From Parafrankia irregularis (GTDB lineage Bacteria; Actinomycetota; Actinomycetes; Frankiales; Frankiaceae): a stretch of DNA of 64,000 nucleotides. This document shows, one piece after another, positions 1-8,805 of this stretch (within the stretch, counting starts at the first letter, position 1; each line of letters starts with the position of its first letter). Made by a program: the position numbers and the translations under genes. The stretch lies in contig NZ_FAOZ01000002.1 in the NCBI RefSeq assembly GCF_001536285.1, forward strand, positions 186,001-250,000, given 5' to 3'. Under the pieces are notes generated by a model. That model made no database searches. It was not told the DNA's origin and saw only the letters and a program-made list of their open reading frames with translations.

Positions 1-227
1 GCGGATTCACGGGTGCCGCGTCCGCCTGTTCCCGGGGTCGTAGTCATGGATGCAGGCGGGAAACGCCGGCGGCCCGTGCTTCGAATCGTGCGCTCTGGCG
101 CAGAACAGATGTCGATCCGACGCTCCTGTCGGGGCGCAGCGGCACGGAATGGCGCGGAACAGGTCCACTGTTCACGCTGGCGCAGCCGGCCCGGTGCGGC
201 AGCGGGGGATTGGTTCCCGGTTAACAG

Positions 228-272
228 AGAAAAGCTCCTGCCCAGGCGGTGGGCAGGAGCGACAGAGGGCGC
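228..272 (-). terminator. Intrinsic terminator of the halogenase-like gene
   Basis: A perfect 10-bp inverted repeat (234-243 and 251-260, GCTCCTGCCC / GGGCAGGAGC) has a 7-nt loop. Read on the minus strand it is followed by TTTTCTC. It lies about 100 bp past the stop of the minus-strand gene ending at 366. The rest of 1-365 shows no gene I can support. Confidence 0.85.
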
Positions 273-365
273 TGTCCGGCAGCGTGCCGGACGGGCCCAG
301 GGCGGGAGCGGCGCTTGGCGTCGGCCGCACCCTGGGCCAGATCTGGTCGCCGTCGGTAGCAGTCC

Positions 366-2015
366 TCAGAGCGCCGCCGGCGCCGGAGCGCCACCGCTGC
401 GGGCCAGCAACGCCTCGAGGTCGTAGCCGTACCACCGGCGCATCGGCTCCGGCGAGGTCGTCCGGCCCCACTCGTACATCCGGCGCTGCGCTTCGAACGA
501 GCCGTCATGCCACCGGCGCAGGACGTCCCCGAGCCGTAGCGGACTCGGCAGGAAGTCCGCCGAGCCGAGCAGCGTGGCGAGCTGCTCCACCGCCGCCCCC
601 GGTGTCGTCCGGTTCTGCTCGACGTCCTCCATGACCAGGCCGAGCCGGCGGAACAGGTCCTGGAACTCCGGCAGGTCGGGGCAGAAGGTGCCGGGGAAGG
701 GGGCGTCGAACAGCCGGTCGAACAGCGCCGGGTCGCCGCTCTCCTCATAGGCGAAGTAGGTGCCGACGATGCGGGCGATCCCGAGGTTCCAGCCCATGAA
801 CCAGACCTTCGACCAGGCCCGCCACAGATCGAAGTCGCGGAAGGAGGTGTAGGAGCCGGCTACCAGCTGGTCGTTCACGTCGAGGATGGTCTGGTTGAGC
901 TGGTCGACGGAGGCGAAGCGCTCGGCCGAGAGGTCGTCGTCGGCGAGGGCCTCCATGAGCAGCGGCGCGAACGAGTAGATCACCTGCATCGTGTTCGCCA
1001 TGCCTCGGGAGAACAGGGCGTCGATGGCACCGGCGGCGTGGCTCATCATGGCCCAGCGATCGCCGACGGTGCGGGTGCTGGAGTACTGGGTGCGCCCGGT
1101 GGAGACCCACTCCCAGGTCGGCCGCGCGTGCTCGAACTGGCGGGCGACGCTGGGGAAGCGGTCGAGGAATGCCTGCCACTCCTCGGTCGCGCCGACTCCG
1201 GGCTGCTTCGGGAACCGGCGTGTGTCGAGGTTGAGCCCGACGCTGCACAACGGGTTGGTGGCGCCTTCGTGGTTGTCGAACGGGATCACCCACATCCAGC
1301 CACCGTCGAACAGGTGGTGCAGCGTGCCCTGATACCAGGGCGTCGGCTGACCGCTCGGCCGGGTGACGTGATCGAACGGGGTGACGCCGACCATGTGGGT
1401 GAACAGCGTCCGTGAGTGGCTCCGGAAGCGGCAGGGATCCTCGCGCAGGCCGTACTGGTTCGCGAGCACGGAGTTGCGCCCGGACGCGTCGACGACGTAG
1501 CGGACCCGCAGCTGTTCTCCGGCCCTGGTGTGCAGGATCGCCGCGCTGTCGGTGATCTCCACGCGATCGACGAAGGTCCGCTGCCGAGGATGCGCACCGT
1601 GCCGCACCGCGGAGTAGAAGAGGTAGGAGTCGATGTCCTGGCGGTGCATGTGCATCTCGGGGCCGTTCGGGAACTCCGAAACGCTACACTGCGTCACCTC
1701 CTCCGGGTTCTGGATCTCCCCCTCCCGGTGGTAGACGAAGCCGAAGTTTCGTTTCACTCCGCAGGCGGAGGAGACGTGCCGACGGACTCCCTCGAAGCTG
1801 CTGACGTGGCCGAGTTCCGGGACGTCGAACCGTTTGGCCAGGAGTTTCAGCAGATAGGTCGTCTCTCCGATCGTCGATTCCCCCAGCGCGAATCTCGGGT
1901 GTGTGCCGCTGTCGATGAGTACCACGCTGTGACCATGGCGGGCGAGGATGTTGGCCAGTGTTGAGCCGGCGATGCCGCTGCCGAGAATGGCGACCGAATA
2001 GTCGTACTCACTCAT
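366..2015 (-). CDS. Flavin-dependent halogenase-like FAD monooxygenase
   Basis: A 549-aa protein. The N-terminus carries an FAD-binding Rossmann motif (GSGIAGS, residues 11-17), followed by a GES-containing segment (ALGESTIGE). Near residue 240 lies WMWVIP, an exact match to the WxWxIP signature of flavin-dependent halogenases and their relatives. Further on, AAGAIDALFSRG resembles the family's AGxIDPLFSxG segment, with Pro replaced by Ala. Such enzymes use FADH2 from a separate flavin reductase to chlorinate or hydroxylate aromatic substrates. No reductase, PKS or NRPS gene is nearby, so the substrate is unknown. The start has GGGAG upstream (AGGGAGCAACGC-ATG). The gene is monocistronic with a terminator at 228-260. 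A non-halogenating monooxygenase of the same fold remains possible. Confidence 0.8.
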   Translation of the reverse strand: MSEYDYSVAILGSGIAGSTLANILARHGHSVVLIDSGTHPRFALGESTIGETTYLLKLLAKRFDVPELGHVSSFEGVRRHVSSACGVKRNFGFVYHREGEIQNPEEVTQCSVSEFPNGPEMHMHRQDIDSYLFYSAVRHGAHPRQRTFVDRVEITDSAAILHTRAGEQLRVRYVVDASGRNSVLANQYGLREDPCRFRSHSRTLFTHMVGVTPFDHVTRPSGQPTPWYQGTLHHLFDGGWMWVIPFDNHEGATNPLCSVGLNLDTRRFPKQPGVGATEEWQAFLDRFPSVARQFEHARPTWEWVSTGRTQYSSTRTVGDRWAMMSHAAGAIDALFSRGMANTMQVIYSFAPLLMEALADDDLSAERFASVDQLNQTILDVNDQLVAGSYTSFRDFDLWRAWSKVWFMGWNLGIARIVGTYFAYEESGDPALFDRLFDAPFPGTFCPDLPEFQDLFRRLGLVMEDVEQNRTTPGAAVEQLATLLGSADFLPSPLRLGDVLRRWHDGSFEAQRRMYEWGRTTSPEPMRRWYGYDLEALLARSGGAPAPAAL

Positions 2016-2345
2016 TGCGTTGCTCCCTGGACGCAGCTATCCGGAGACGATTGACGGATCTTGTCGCGCCCGTGGGCGCCCGAGACCCTCAGGCCTCGTC
2101 CTAATCGCGTACTGAACCACTTATCCGTCCGTTGGTCTAGATAAATGAGAAATCAATACGAAGTGGACGTTGCATTGTGGTGTTTGGCAGGGATTGATCT
2201 AACTTAGGTGTTTGGCCTGATCTGTCCGTATGGTCTTATTGGGGTGCTTTGTTGGTCTGGATCCTGTCACCTGGTCTTGTGTCACGGATGTTGACTTCCT
2301 CGGTGAGCTCGGCTCGGCCGCGGCGCGGGGTGGGAAGCTGGGGGC
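2016..2345. promoter_or_regulatory. AT-richer divergent intergenic region
   Basis: This 330-bp gap separates the halogenase-like gene (minus) from the hydantoinase-B gene (plus). Its centre, about 2100-2270, is clearly more AT-rich than the surrounding DNA and must hold the promoters of both genes. I could not assign -35/-10 boxes with confidence and see no ORF worth calling. Confidence 0.4.
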
Positions 2346-4131
2346 ATGGATCCGGTGACCCTGGCGGTGTTGTCGAGTGCGGTGGGCGGCATCGCGCAGG
2401 AGATGGGGACGCTGCTGGTCCGCAGTGCCTACTCGTCCAACATCAAGGAGCGGCGGGACTGCTCGGCGGCGCTCTTCGACGCCCGCGGGCGGATGATCGC
2501 GCAGGCCGCTCACGTGCCCGTCCATCTCGGCGCGATGTACGAGTCCGTGCGGGTGGTCACCGAGCGTGGGCCGGAGCCCGGTGACGTGTGGGTGCTCAAC
2601 GACCCGTTCTCCGGCGGCAACCATCTGCCGGATGTGACTCTGGTATCCCCGTTGCTGCTCGGTGACGAGGTCGTCGGCTATGCCGCCACCCGCGCCCACC
2701 ACTCGGACATGGGCGGGATGCGCCCGGGCTCCATGCCCGCCGACTCGACCGAGATCTTCGCGGAAGGCCTGATCATCCCGCCGATCCGTCTCGTCCGAGC
2801 CGGTCAGTGGCAGACGGACGTGCTCGATCTCATCTGCGCCAACTCGCGGACGCCTGATCTTCGGCGCGGTGACCTGCGCGCGCAGGCGGCGGCGGCCGGC
2901 TGGCCTGGCGCAGACCCGGCTCACCGAGCTCTCTCACCGGCACGGCGGGTCGGTGGTGCTGGAGTCGTTCGCCGAGGTGCTCCGCTACGGCGAGCGGCGC
3001 AGCCGGGCGGTGATCGCGAGTCTGCCCGACGGCGTGTACCGGGTGGAGAGCGAGCTGGAGGGCGACGGAGTCGACGACCGGGACATCGCGCTGCGGGTCG
3101 CGGTCGTCATCGCGGGCGACAGCATGACGGTGGACTTCAGCGGAACCTCCCCGGCGGTTCGCGGCAACGTCAACTGCCCACGTGCCGTCACCCGCTCGGC
3201 CTGCTGCTTCGCGCTGCGGGTGCTGTTGCCCGAGGACGTCCCGACCGGTGACGGCACCTACGCCCCGCTGACCGTGGTGACCGAGCCCGGCTCGCTGGTG
3301 GACGCGCGGCGGCCTTCCGCCGTCGTGGCCGGCAACGTCGAGACGTCGCAGCGGATCGCCGACACCGTGCTCGCGGCCCTGCGACTGGCGACCGGGGCGG
3401 ATGCAGGTTCGGTCGGAGTGTCGGATGCGGCCGGGGCGTCGGAGTCGGAGGCACTGCGCTCGGAGATCTCCGAGACCGTCGAGATCTCCGAGGCCGCCGT
3501 GCTGCCGGCCCCCGGGCAGGGGACGATGAACAACCTGGTGATCGGCGGAGCCACCTGGACCTACTACGAGACGCTGGGCGGCGGCCAGGGTGCGTCCGCC
3601 CGGGGGCCGGGCCCGTCCGGAGTGCACGTGGGGATGACGAACACCCTCAACACCCCGATCGAGGCGCTCGAACTGGAGTACCCGCTACGGGTGGAGCGTT
3701 ACGAGCTGGCCGACGGAACCGGTGGGCGCGGTCGGCATGCCGGGGGCGCGGGGCTCGTGCGCTCGGTGCGGGTCCTGGAACCGGCGACGCTGTCGGTGCT
3801 GAGTGATCGGCGGCGGCATGCGCCGGGTGGGATCGCCGGCGGGGAACCGGGTGCGGTCGGCCACAACGACGTCGACGGGGTTCCGCTCCCGCCCAAGGCG
3901 AGCCGGCAGCTTCCAGCCGGCGCGGTGGTCACTCTCCGTACTCCTGGTGGCGGTGGATGGGGCCCGCCGCCGTCAGGTGACGGTGCTGTGGATGGTGTCG
4001 CCGGTGGTACCGGCGGCGGCGGTCGCGGTGGCGTCAACGGCCATGTCGTCACCGGAAGTGACGACACTGACCTGGACGAAGCGGACGGAGCGCCAGTTGA
4101 CGAGCACCCGCTGCCCGCCGACGAGGTGTAG
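2346..4131 (+). pseudogene. Hydantoinase B/oxoprolinase-family gene, frameshifted
   Basis: The first part (2346 to about 2890) encodes a typical HyuB N-terminus (DPVTLAVLSSAVGGIAQEMG, LNDPFSGGNHLPDVT, HHSDMGG). The rest of the domain (LTELSHRHGGSVVLESFAEV through GGGQGASA and TPGGGGWG) continues in another frame from about 2900. The break falls inside a GGC-rich run at 2886-2904. HyuB is the ATP-independent half of hydantoinase/oxoprolinase or acetone-carboxylase-type enzymes and normally needs HyuA, which is absent here. The family usually ends near GGGGWG, so the coding body probably ends about 3970. The remaining 160 bp lie antisense to the convergent small gene. A sequencing error could produce the same picture. 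The neighbouring broken genes make real decay plausible. Confidence 0.75.
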
Positions 4132-4245
4132 CTGCTCGACTTCGCAGCGGAACACGGCCTGCGCGACGCGCCGCCGGAGTTCCTCGGGGTCGACCTCGTC
4201 ACGCAGAGTGTAGGTCTGATCGTCAATCGTTATCTGAACTGCCAC
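3973..4245 (-). CDS. Small conserved-looking hypothetical protein
   Basis: About 90 aa, starting VAVQITIDDQTYTLRDEVDP. The chosen GTG at 4245 has GAAGGTGG five bases upstream. A GTG at 4263 is in frame but lacks a ribosome site. The first 65 residues form a plausible folded beta/alpha unit with a run of charged heptads (DPEELRRRVAQAVFRCEVEQ). The tail is Ala/Thr-rich. The gene converges on the frameshifted hydantoinase-B gene and overlaps its 3' extension by about 160 bp, so one of the two reading frames in the overlap is probably not conserved. Function unknown. Confidence 0.6.
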   Translation of the reverse strand: MAVQITIDDQTYTLRDEVDPEELRRRVAQAVFRCEVEQLHLVGGQRVLVNWRSVRFVQVSVVTSGDDMAVDATATAAAGTTGDTIHSTVT

Positions 4246-4418
4246 GCGCCCACCTTCGCACACGTGTTCGACTACGGCAACGTGTCATCTAGCAAACGAT
4301 GAGCCAAAGGTGTGATCGGCGGATCCACGCAATCGGCTGCGAAATCGGCACTCGGCGTTCACGATCGAGATGGGAAAGGCAGTGGCCCGACCGGGACACC
4401 AGGCACCGGGAGGCACGG

Positions 4419-5138
4419 ATGGAAGCCGAGTTCGGTGTCGGCACGGCGATGGCCGGGTGGGCCGATCCGGGCGAACCAGGCCGCGCTCCGCGCTCGCCCC
4501 TGGCCAGAGCCTTCGACGGAGCGTTACTGACCGTCGGGGCCAGTGCCGAGGCGGGAGAGCGGGTGGCGGCCTTCGTCGATCTCGTCCGGCGCTACCGGGA
4601 ACCCGGCCGCCACTACCACACGCTGCGTCACATAGCGGAGACCACCGCGGCCTTCCACCTGCTGATCGCCGCCGATCGTGCGGAGGCCGCCGGGGTCGAT
4701 CCGGCGGTCTGCCTGCTCGCGGTGCACTTCCACGATGCCGTGTACGACTCGCGCGCCCGCGACAACGAGCGACTGTCAGCCGATCTGGCCGCTGAGGTCC
4801 TCGGCGGCCTCGGCTGCCCGGCCGGGGTGATCGCCGACGTGCGCCGGCTGGTGGAGGCCACTGCGGGCCACGGTTCGCGTTCGGTCGACGAGGCGTTCGT
4901 GAACGACGCCGACCTGCGGGTGCTGGCCCGCCCCGCGCAGTCCTACGACCACTATGTCCGCCGGGTGCGGCTGGAGTACTCCTGGGCTGGCGGCGACGCC
5001 TGGGCCGCCGGCCGTGGTGCCGTGCTGCGGCACCTGCTGGACGGGCCGATCTACGCGACGGCCTGGGCCCGCCGGCACTGGGAACCGGCCGCCCGGGCCA
5101 ACCTCAACCGCGAGCTTTCGGCGCTGTCCCTGACCTGA
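4419..5138 (+). CDS. HD-domain predicted metal-dependent phosphohydrolase
   Basis: A 239-aa protein. It has the arrangement of the small family of predicted HD-superfamily hydrolases (COG4339-like): YHTLRHI about residue 67, then HFHDAVYD about residue 105 carrying the paired His-Asp, then DADLRVLA near residue 165. These residues probably bind a divalent metal for phosphomonoester or nucleotide hydrolysis. The ATG at 4419 is preceded by GGGAGG at good spacing, which is why it is preferred to an in-frame start at 4299. It sits alone, downstream of and divergent from the small gene at 3973-4245. Substrate unknown. Confidence 0.75.
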   Translation: MEAEFGVGTAMAGWADPGEPGRAPRSPLARAFDGALLTVGASAEAGERVAAFVDLVRRYREPGRHYHTLRHIAETTAAFHLLIAADRAEAAGVDPAVCLLAVHFHDAVYDSRARDNERLSADLAAEVLGGLGCPAGVIADVRRLVEATAGHGSRSVDEAFVNDADLRVLARPAQSYDHYVRRVRLEYSWAGGDAWAAGRGAVLRHLLDGPIYATAWARRHWEPAARANLNRELSALSLT

Positions 5139-5181
5139 GACGGATCCGTCCGACCGGGCGTCCGACGGGATCTCTGACGGC

Positions 5182-5435
5182 GTGCCCGAGGCGAAGGGCA
5201 GCCAGACCGTGGCCGCGGTCGAGCGGGCCGCCGACATCCTGCTGCACTTCACCAGGGCCCGGTCGGCGAGCCTGGGCATCACCGACATCGCCTCCGAGAT
5301 GGGCCTGTCCAAGGCGGCGGTGCACCGGGTGCTCGCGTCGCTGCGCTCCCGGGATCTCATCGCGTTCGACGAGAAGACCCGCCGCTACTCGCTCGGGCCG
5401 ACGGCCCTGGTGCTCGGCCTCGGGGCGGCCCGAAC
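5182..5435 (+). pseudogene. IclR-family regulator, truncated after the HTH domain
   Basis: Residues 1-84 are a clean IclR winged-helix N-terminus (TVAAVERAADILLHF, ITDIASEMGLSKAAVHRVL, RYSLGPTALVLG). After GLGAAR the frame runs into Arg/Gly-rich sequence unlike any effector domain and continues as antisense-like noise into the next gene. The roughly 170-residue ligand-binding domain of IclR proteins is missing. IclR regulators usually sit beside the catabolic genes they control, here the CaiB and CitE-like genes. A truncated DNA-binding protein could still act, but the simplest reading is a deletion remnant. Confidence 0.75.
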
Positions 5436-5629
5436 CGGGATTCCCGCCTGCCCGTGGTCGTGCCGCGGCGGTGCTGCCGCAGGGGTCGTTGCTGTTGTCG
5501 CGGGGGTGTTGTCGCGCGCTTCGGGCGTGGGCACTGACACATCGGGTGCTGCTGTCCGGCGACTTTCCGGCGGCGGATCCGACTGTTACGAGTTTGGAAC
5601 GCAATTTCGACTGATGGAACGGAGTAGCA

Positions 5630-6817
5630 ATGGGGCCGCTCTCGGACCTGACCGTTCTGGACTGCTCGACGCTGTTCGCCGGTCCGCTCGCGGCGACGGT
5701 GCTTGGCGACTTCGGCGCCGAGGTCATCAAGATCGAGCATCCCGAGAAGGGCGACCCGAGCCGTACCCACGGGCACTCGAAGAACGGTGTGGGCCTGTGG
5801 TGGAAGATGCTCGGGCGCAACAAGCGCGCGGTCACGCTCAACCTGGGCCGCCCGGAAGGCGCGGAGATCCTCCGTGGCCTGGTGGCCGGCGCCGACGTGC
5901 TGATCGAGAACTTCCGCCCCGGCACCCTGGAACGCTGGGGGCTGGGGCCGGACGTCCTGCACGAGATCAACCCGCGGCTCGTGATCGCCCGGGTCACCGG
6001 CTTCGGCCAGTTCGGCCCGTACGCCCGTCGGCCCGGCTTCGGCACGCTCGCCGAGTCGATGAGCGGCTTCGCCGCGATGACGGGTGAGCCGGACGGGCCG
6101 CCGACCCTGCCCCCCTTCGGCCTCGCCGACGGGATCGCCGCCCTGACCTGCTACGGCGCGATCCTCACCGCGTTGCACAGCCGGGCGTCCACCGGAGTCG
6201 GCCAGGTCATCGACCTCGCGATCATCGAGCCGCTGGTCACCCTGCTCGGCCCGCAGCCGACCGTCTACGACCAGCTCGGCCTGATCCACGAGCGGACCGG
6301 CAACCGGTCCGTCAACAACGCGCCGCGCAACACCTACCGCACCGCCGACGGTCGCTGGGTGGCCGTGTCGACCTCGGCGCAGACCATCGCCGAGCGGGTG
6401 ATGCGGCTGGTCGGGCGCCCCGAGGTGATCGACGAGCCCTGGTTCGCGACCGGGGCGGGGCGGGCACAGCACGCCGAGGAGCTCGACGCGGCCGTCGGCG
6501 GGTGGATCGCCCAGCGCAGCCTCGGCGAGGTGAGCGCGGCCTTCACCGAGGCGCAGGCCGCCGTCGCCCCGATCTACGACGTCACCGACGTGCTCGGGGA
6601 CCCGCAGTACCAGGCGCTCGACACCATCACGACGGTCGACGACCCGGATCTCGGTCCGCTGAAGATGCAGAACCTGTTGTTCCGGCTCTCCACCACCCCC
6701 GGCGAGATCCGCTGGACCGGCCGGGCGGTCGGAGCCGACACCGCGGACGTGCTGGCCGAACGGCTGGGCATGTCCGCCGACGAGATCGCCAAACTGCGGG
6801 AAGAAGGTGTTCTGTGA
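5630..6817 (+). CDS. CaiB/BaiF-family (class III) CoA transferase
   Basis: A 395-aa protein of normal family length. It begins MGPLSDLTVLDCSTLFAGPL, carries GAEVIKIEHPEKGDPSR, and shows the core NKRAVTLNLGRPEGAEIL and IENFRPGTLERWG. The Asp in the GLADGIAAL segment (about residue 168) fits the catalytic Asp that forms the acyl anhydride. Such enzymes move CoA from one acyl-CoA to a free carboxylic acid in ring or branched-acid catabolism. The ATG at 5630 has GGAG five bases upstream. The stop overlaps a downstream GTG (GTGA), showing that it was coupled to a second gene, of which only a stub remains. The exact CoA donor and acceptor cannot be read from sequence. Confidence 0.9.
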   Translation: MGPLSDLTVLDCSTLFAGPLAATVLGDFGAEVIKIEHPEKGDPSRTHGHSKNGVGLWWKMLGRNKRAVTLNLGRPEGAEILRGLVAGADVLIENFRPGTLERWGLGPDVLHEINPRLVIARVTGFGQFGPYARRPGFGTLAESMSGFAAMTGEPDGPPTLPPFGLADGIAALTCYGAILTALHSRASTGVGQVIDLAIIEPLVTLLGPQPTVYDQLGLIHERTGNRSVNNAPRNTYRTADGRWVAVSTSAQTIAERVMRLVGRPEVIDEPWFATGAGRAQHAEELDAAVGGWIAQRSLGEVSAAFTEAQAAVAPIYDVTDVLGDPQYQALDTITTVDDPDLGPLKMQNLLFRLSTTPGEIRWTGRAVGADTADVLAERLGMSADEIAKLREEGVL

Positions 6818-6930
6818 GCGTGGTCGATCTCGCCTCGGCGACGGTGCCACGCCGGCGGGCCCTCGCGGAGAAGATCACGGTGGTGCCCGACACGATGTGC
6901 ACCGCGGAGTTCCCACTGGCTTTGCCCGCG
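6814..6930 (+). pseudogene. 5' stub of a gene once coupled to the CoA transferase
   Basis: A GTG overlaps the CoA-transferase stop (GTGA) and opens a frame reading VSVVDLASATVPRRRALAEK and continuing with ITVVPDTMCTAEFPLA. This looks like a real N-terminus. From about 6930 it becomes Arg/Gly/Cys-rich sequence antisense to the lyase gene on the opposite strand. The stub therefore seems to be the start of a lost acyl-CoA-metabolism gene cut by a deletion or rearrangement. I do not recognise the family. Confidence 0.45.
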
Positions 6931-6964
6931 TATCGACCCGACAGCGGTCACGACTGCTCGTCGG

Positions 6965-7981
6965 TCACGGCTGCCCTGTGCCGTGGCCGCTGCCGGGGCT
7001 TCTGCTGGGGTCGCTCAGGGCGAGGTGCGTGGCGAGGACGCGGCGCGCGCCGCGGATGACCGCCTCGTCGACCATGCTGCCGTCGCTGGCCGCCGCCGCG
7101 CCGCCGGCCGCCTCGAACCGTTCGATGAGCACACGCGCGCGCCGCACCTGCTCGGCGCCCGGCGTGAAGACCTCGTTCACGACCGGGATCTGGGCCGGAT
7201 GAATGCAGGCCCGCCCCAGGAATCCGAGCCGGCGCAGCCGGTCGGTGGACGTCCGCAGGCCGTCGGGGTCGTTGTAGACGACCGAGACCGGCGCGACGGG
7301 CGGCATGATGCCGGCCACCGCGCTTGCGAGGACGATCTGACTGCGCACCCCGAGCAGCTCCGACTCGTCCGGGCCGAGCTCGACGCCGAGGCAGGCGCGC
7401 AGGTCGGCCTCGCCGATCTGCAGATGGCGCACCCGGGGCGCGGCAGCGATCTGCGCCGCGCGGGTGATCGCGGCCGGTGTCTCCAGCAGCGGCGCGACCG
7501 CCGCCGTGGAACCGGCCCGGGTGAGCTCGGCGTCGACGGCCGCGACCTCTTCGGCGTGGTCGGTCTTGGCGAGGCAGAGGCCGTCGAGGTTCGGGGCGTC
7601 GGCGAGCGCGGCGACATCGCGGGCGCGCAGGCTGCCGGGGTTCACCCGCACCCAGATCCGCGGGCGGTCGGGTCGCCGGGCTGCTGCGGTGCCGCCGGGA
7701 GCTGTGCCGCCGGGAGCTGTGCCGCCGGGAGCTGTACCGCCGGCTGCTGTGCCGCTGCGAGCCGTGCCGCGGGCTGCTGTGCCGCCGGCCGTCGGGCCGC
7801 CGGCGGGCAGGTCCGGGAGGGTATGCAGCCAGTCGCGGACGAGCGCGCGGGCGGCGTCCTTGCCGCTGGGCGGGACGGCGTCCTCGAGATCGACGATGAG
7901 CGCGTCGGCGCCGCGGTCGAGCGCCTTCGCCAGCTTCGTGGCATCGCTGCCCGGTACGTAGAGCCAGCTTCTGATCGACAT
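6965..7981 (-). CDS. HpcH/HpaI aldolase, citrate lyase beta (CitE)-like
   Basis: A 338-aa TIM-barrel protein starting MSIRSWLYVPGSDATKLAKA at 7981. CitE-like features are ALIVDLEDAVPPSGK, RIWVRVNPG, LCLAKT, APLLETPAAI (metal- and substrate-side Glu), IGEADLRACLGVE and GRACIHPAQIPVVNEVF. Members cleave or form C-C bonds of acyl-CoA thioesters such as citryl-, malyl- or methylmalyl-CoA. An insertion of GGTAP-type repeats (about residues 63-100, encoded by 15-bp tandem repeats) interrupts the barrel between the second strand and RPRIWVRVNPG. It is probably a disordered loop. The gene converges on the CoA-transferase gene and probably belongs to the same acyl-CoA catabolic theme. Confidence 0.85.
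   Translation of the reverse strand: MSIRSWLYVPGSDATKLAKALDRGADALIVDLEDAVPPSGKDAARALVRDWLHTLPDLPAGGPTAGGTAARGTARSGTAAGGTAPGGTAPGGTAPGGTAAARRPDRPRIWVRVNPGSLRARDVAALADAPNLDGLCLAKTDHAEEVAAVDAELTRAGSTAAVAPLLETPAAITRAAQIAAAPRVRHLQIGEADLRACLGVELGPDESELLGVRSQIVLASAVAGIMPPVAPVSVVYNDPDGLRTSTDRLRRLGFLGRACIHPAQIPVVNEVFTPGAEQVRRARVLIERFEAAGGAAAASDGSMVDEAVIRGARRVLATHLALSDPSRSPGSGHGTGQP
7680..7796. repeat. 15-bp tandem repeats inside the CitE-like gene
   Basis: Seven to eight degenerate copies of a 15-bp unit (GTGCCGCCGGGAGCT and variants) encode Gly-Gly-Thr-Ala-Pro type pentads on the minus strand. The unit length is a multiple of three, so copy-number changes keep the frame. Confidence 0.85.
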
Positions 7982-8111
7982 ACGGACGTTCCACTCTGCG
8001 TGACGCCGTTCCGAACTCATGCTCTCACGGGGGGCGGGACCTGGTCGGGGTGGCGACAGGCACATGGGCCGGGGCTGGCCTGGCGGTGCGAGTGGGGGAG
8101 GATCCATCCCT

Positions 8112-8152
8112 GGATGGAAGATATGAAACATCGTTCCATCTAGAGGAACGTT
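8112..8152. promoter_or_regulatory. Candidate IclR-type operator upstream of the CitE-like gene
   Basis: An inverted repeat CGTTCC (8132-8137) / GGAACG (8145-8150) with a 7-nt spacer overlaps a second symmetry, ATGGAA (8114-8119) / TTCCAT (8134-8139). It lies 130-170 bp upstream of the minus-strand start at 7981. IclR-family boxes often contain TGGAA/TTCCA halves. Two GGAACG half-sites also precede the CoA-transferase gene (about 5596 and 5617). This is inference from symmetry only. Confidence 0.35.
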
Positions 8153-8288
8153 TGGGAGTCATCGGCGAGCCGACCGGCGAGTACGTGGCCCGCGGCTGAG
8201 TCGCGCCGCACCCGACGGCTGTCTCGTCGAGCGGAGTGGTTGTCCGTCGAGCGGTGCGGCCGGCCCGTCGTGCCGTGCGGTTGCGCTG

Positions 8289-8795
8289 TCAGGCGGTGCG
8301 GTTGGTCGGTGGCGGGGCGCCGGGAAGGTTCCCCGCCACCGGCCGGCGGGGCCAGCCACGCAGCAGGCCTGGCCATTTCCTGAGCAGGAGGGCGAGGGCG
8401 ACGCTGCCCAGTACCGCCGTGCTCAGACACGGTCCGGTGGCGAACTCGGACGGGTCCGGTTCGAGGCCCGGCCAGCTCAGCCCGAACATCAGCAGAGAAC
8501 AGACCGCACCGGTCCCGCTGGTCAGCAGCGGGAACCGGCGTGCCCCGGGCAGACCGAGCAGAGCAAGCCCGGCCGCCAGGAAACCGAGGATCGCTGCCGC
8601 GAGCAGCACCCCGCCGACGGTCCTGATCGCCATGGGAGGAAGCCAGCTCGGCTCCCAGGACCACGATGTGCCGTTCCAGCGAAGCCGGGCATCACTGCCG
8701 GGTGCCCCAAGCGGGGCGCCCGGCCAGACCAGCAGATGCACAAGACCGTGTGTCATGAGGATGAACCCAGCCGCCCAACGCACCCCCCGGCTCAC
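8289..8795 (-). CDS. Small integral membrane protein
   Basis: A 168-aa protein with about four hydrophobic segments: residues 6-24 (AAGFILMTHGLVHLLVW), 57-83 (GGVLLAAAILGFLAAGLALLG), 92-108, and 125-140 (STAVLGSVALALLL). The first loop is Trp-rich (WNGTSWSWEPSW). I see no catalytic motif. It lies beside the transposase remnant and shares no operon. Function unknown. Confidence 0.65.
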   Translation of the reverse strand: MSRGVRWAAGFILMTHGLVHLLVWPGAPLGAPGSDARLRWNGTSWSWEPSWLPPMAIRTVGGVLLAAAILGFLAAGLALLGLPGARRFPLLTSGTGAVCSLLMFGLSWPGLEPDPSEFATGPCLSTAVLGSVALALLLRKWPGLLRGWPRRPVAGNLPGAPPPTNRTA

Positions 8796-8805
8796 CGAAG
8801 TCCCC

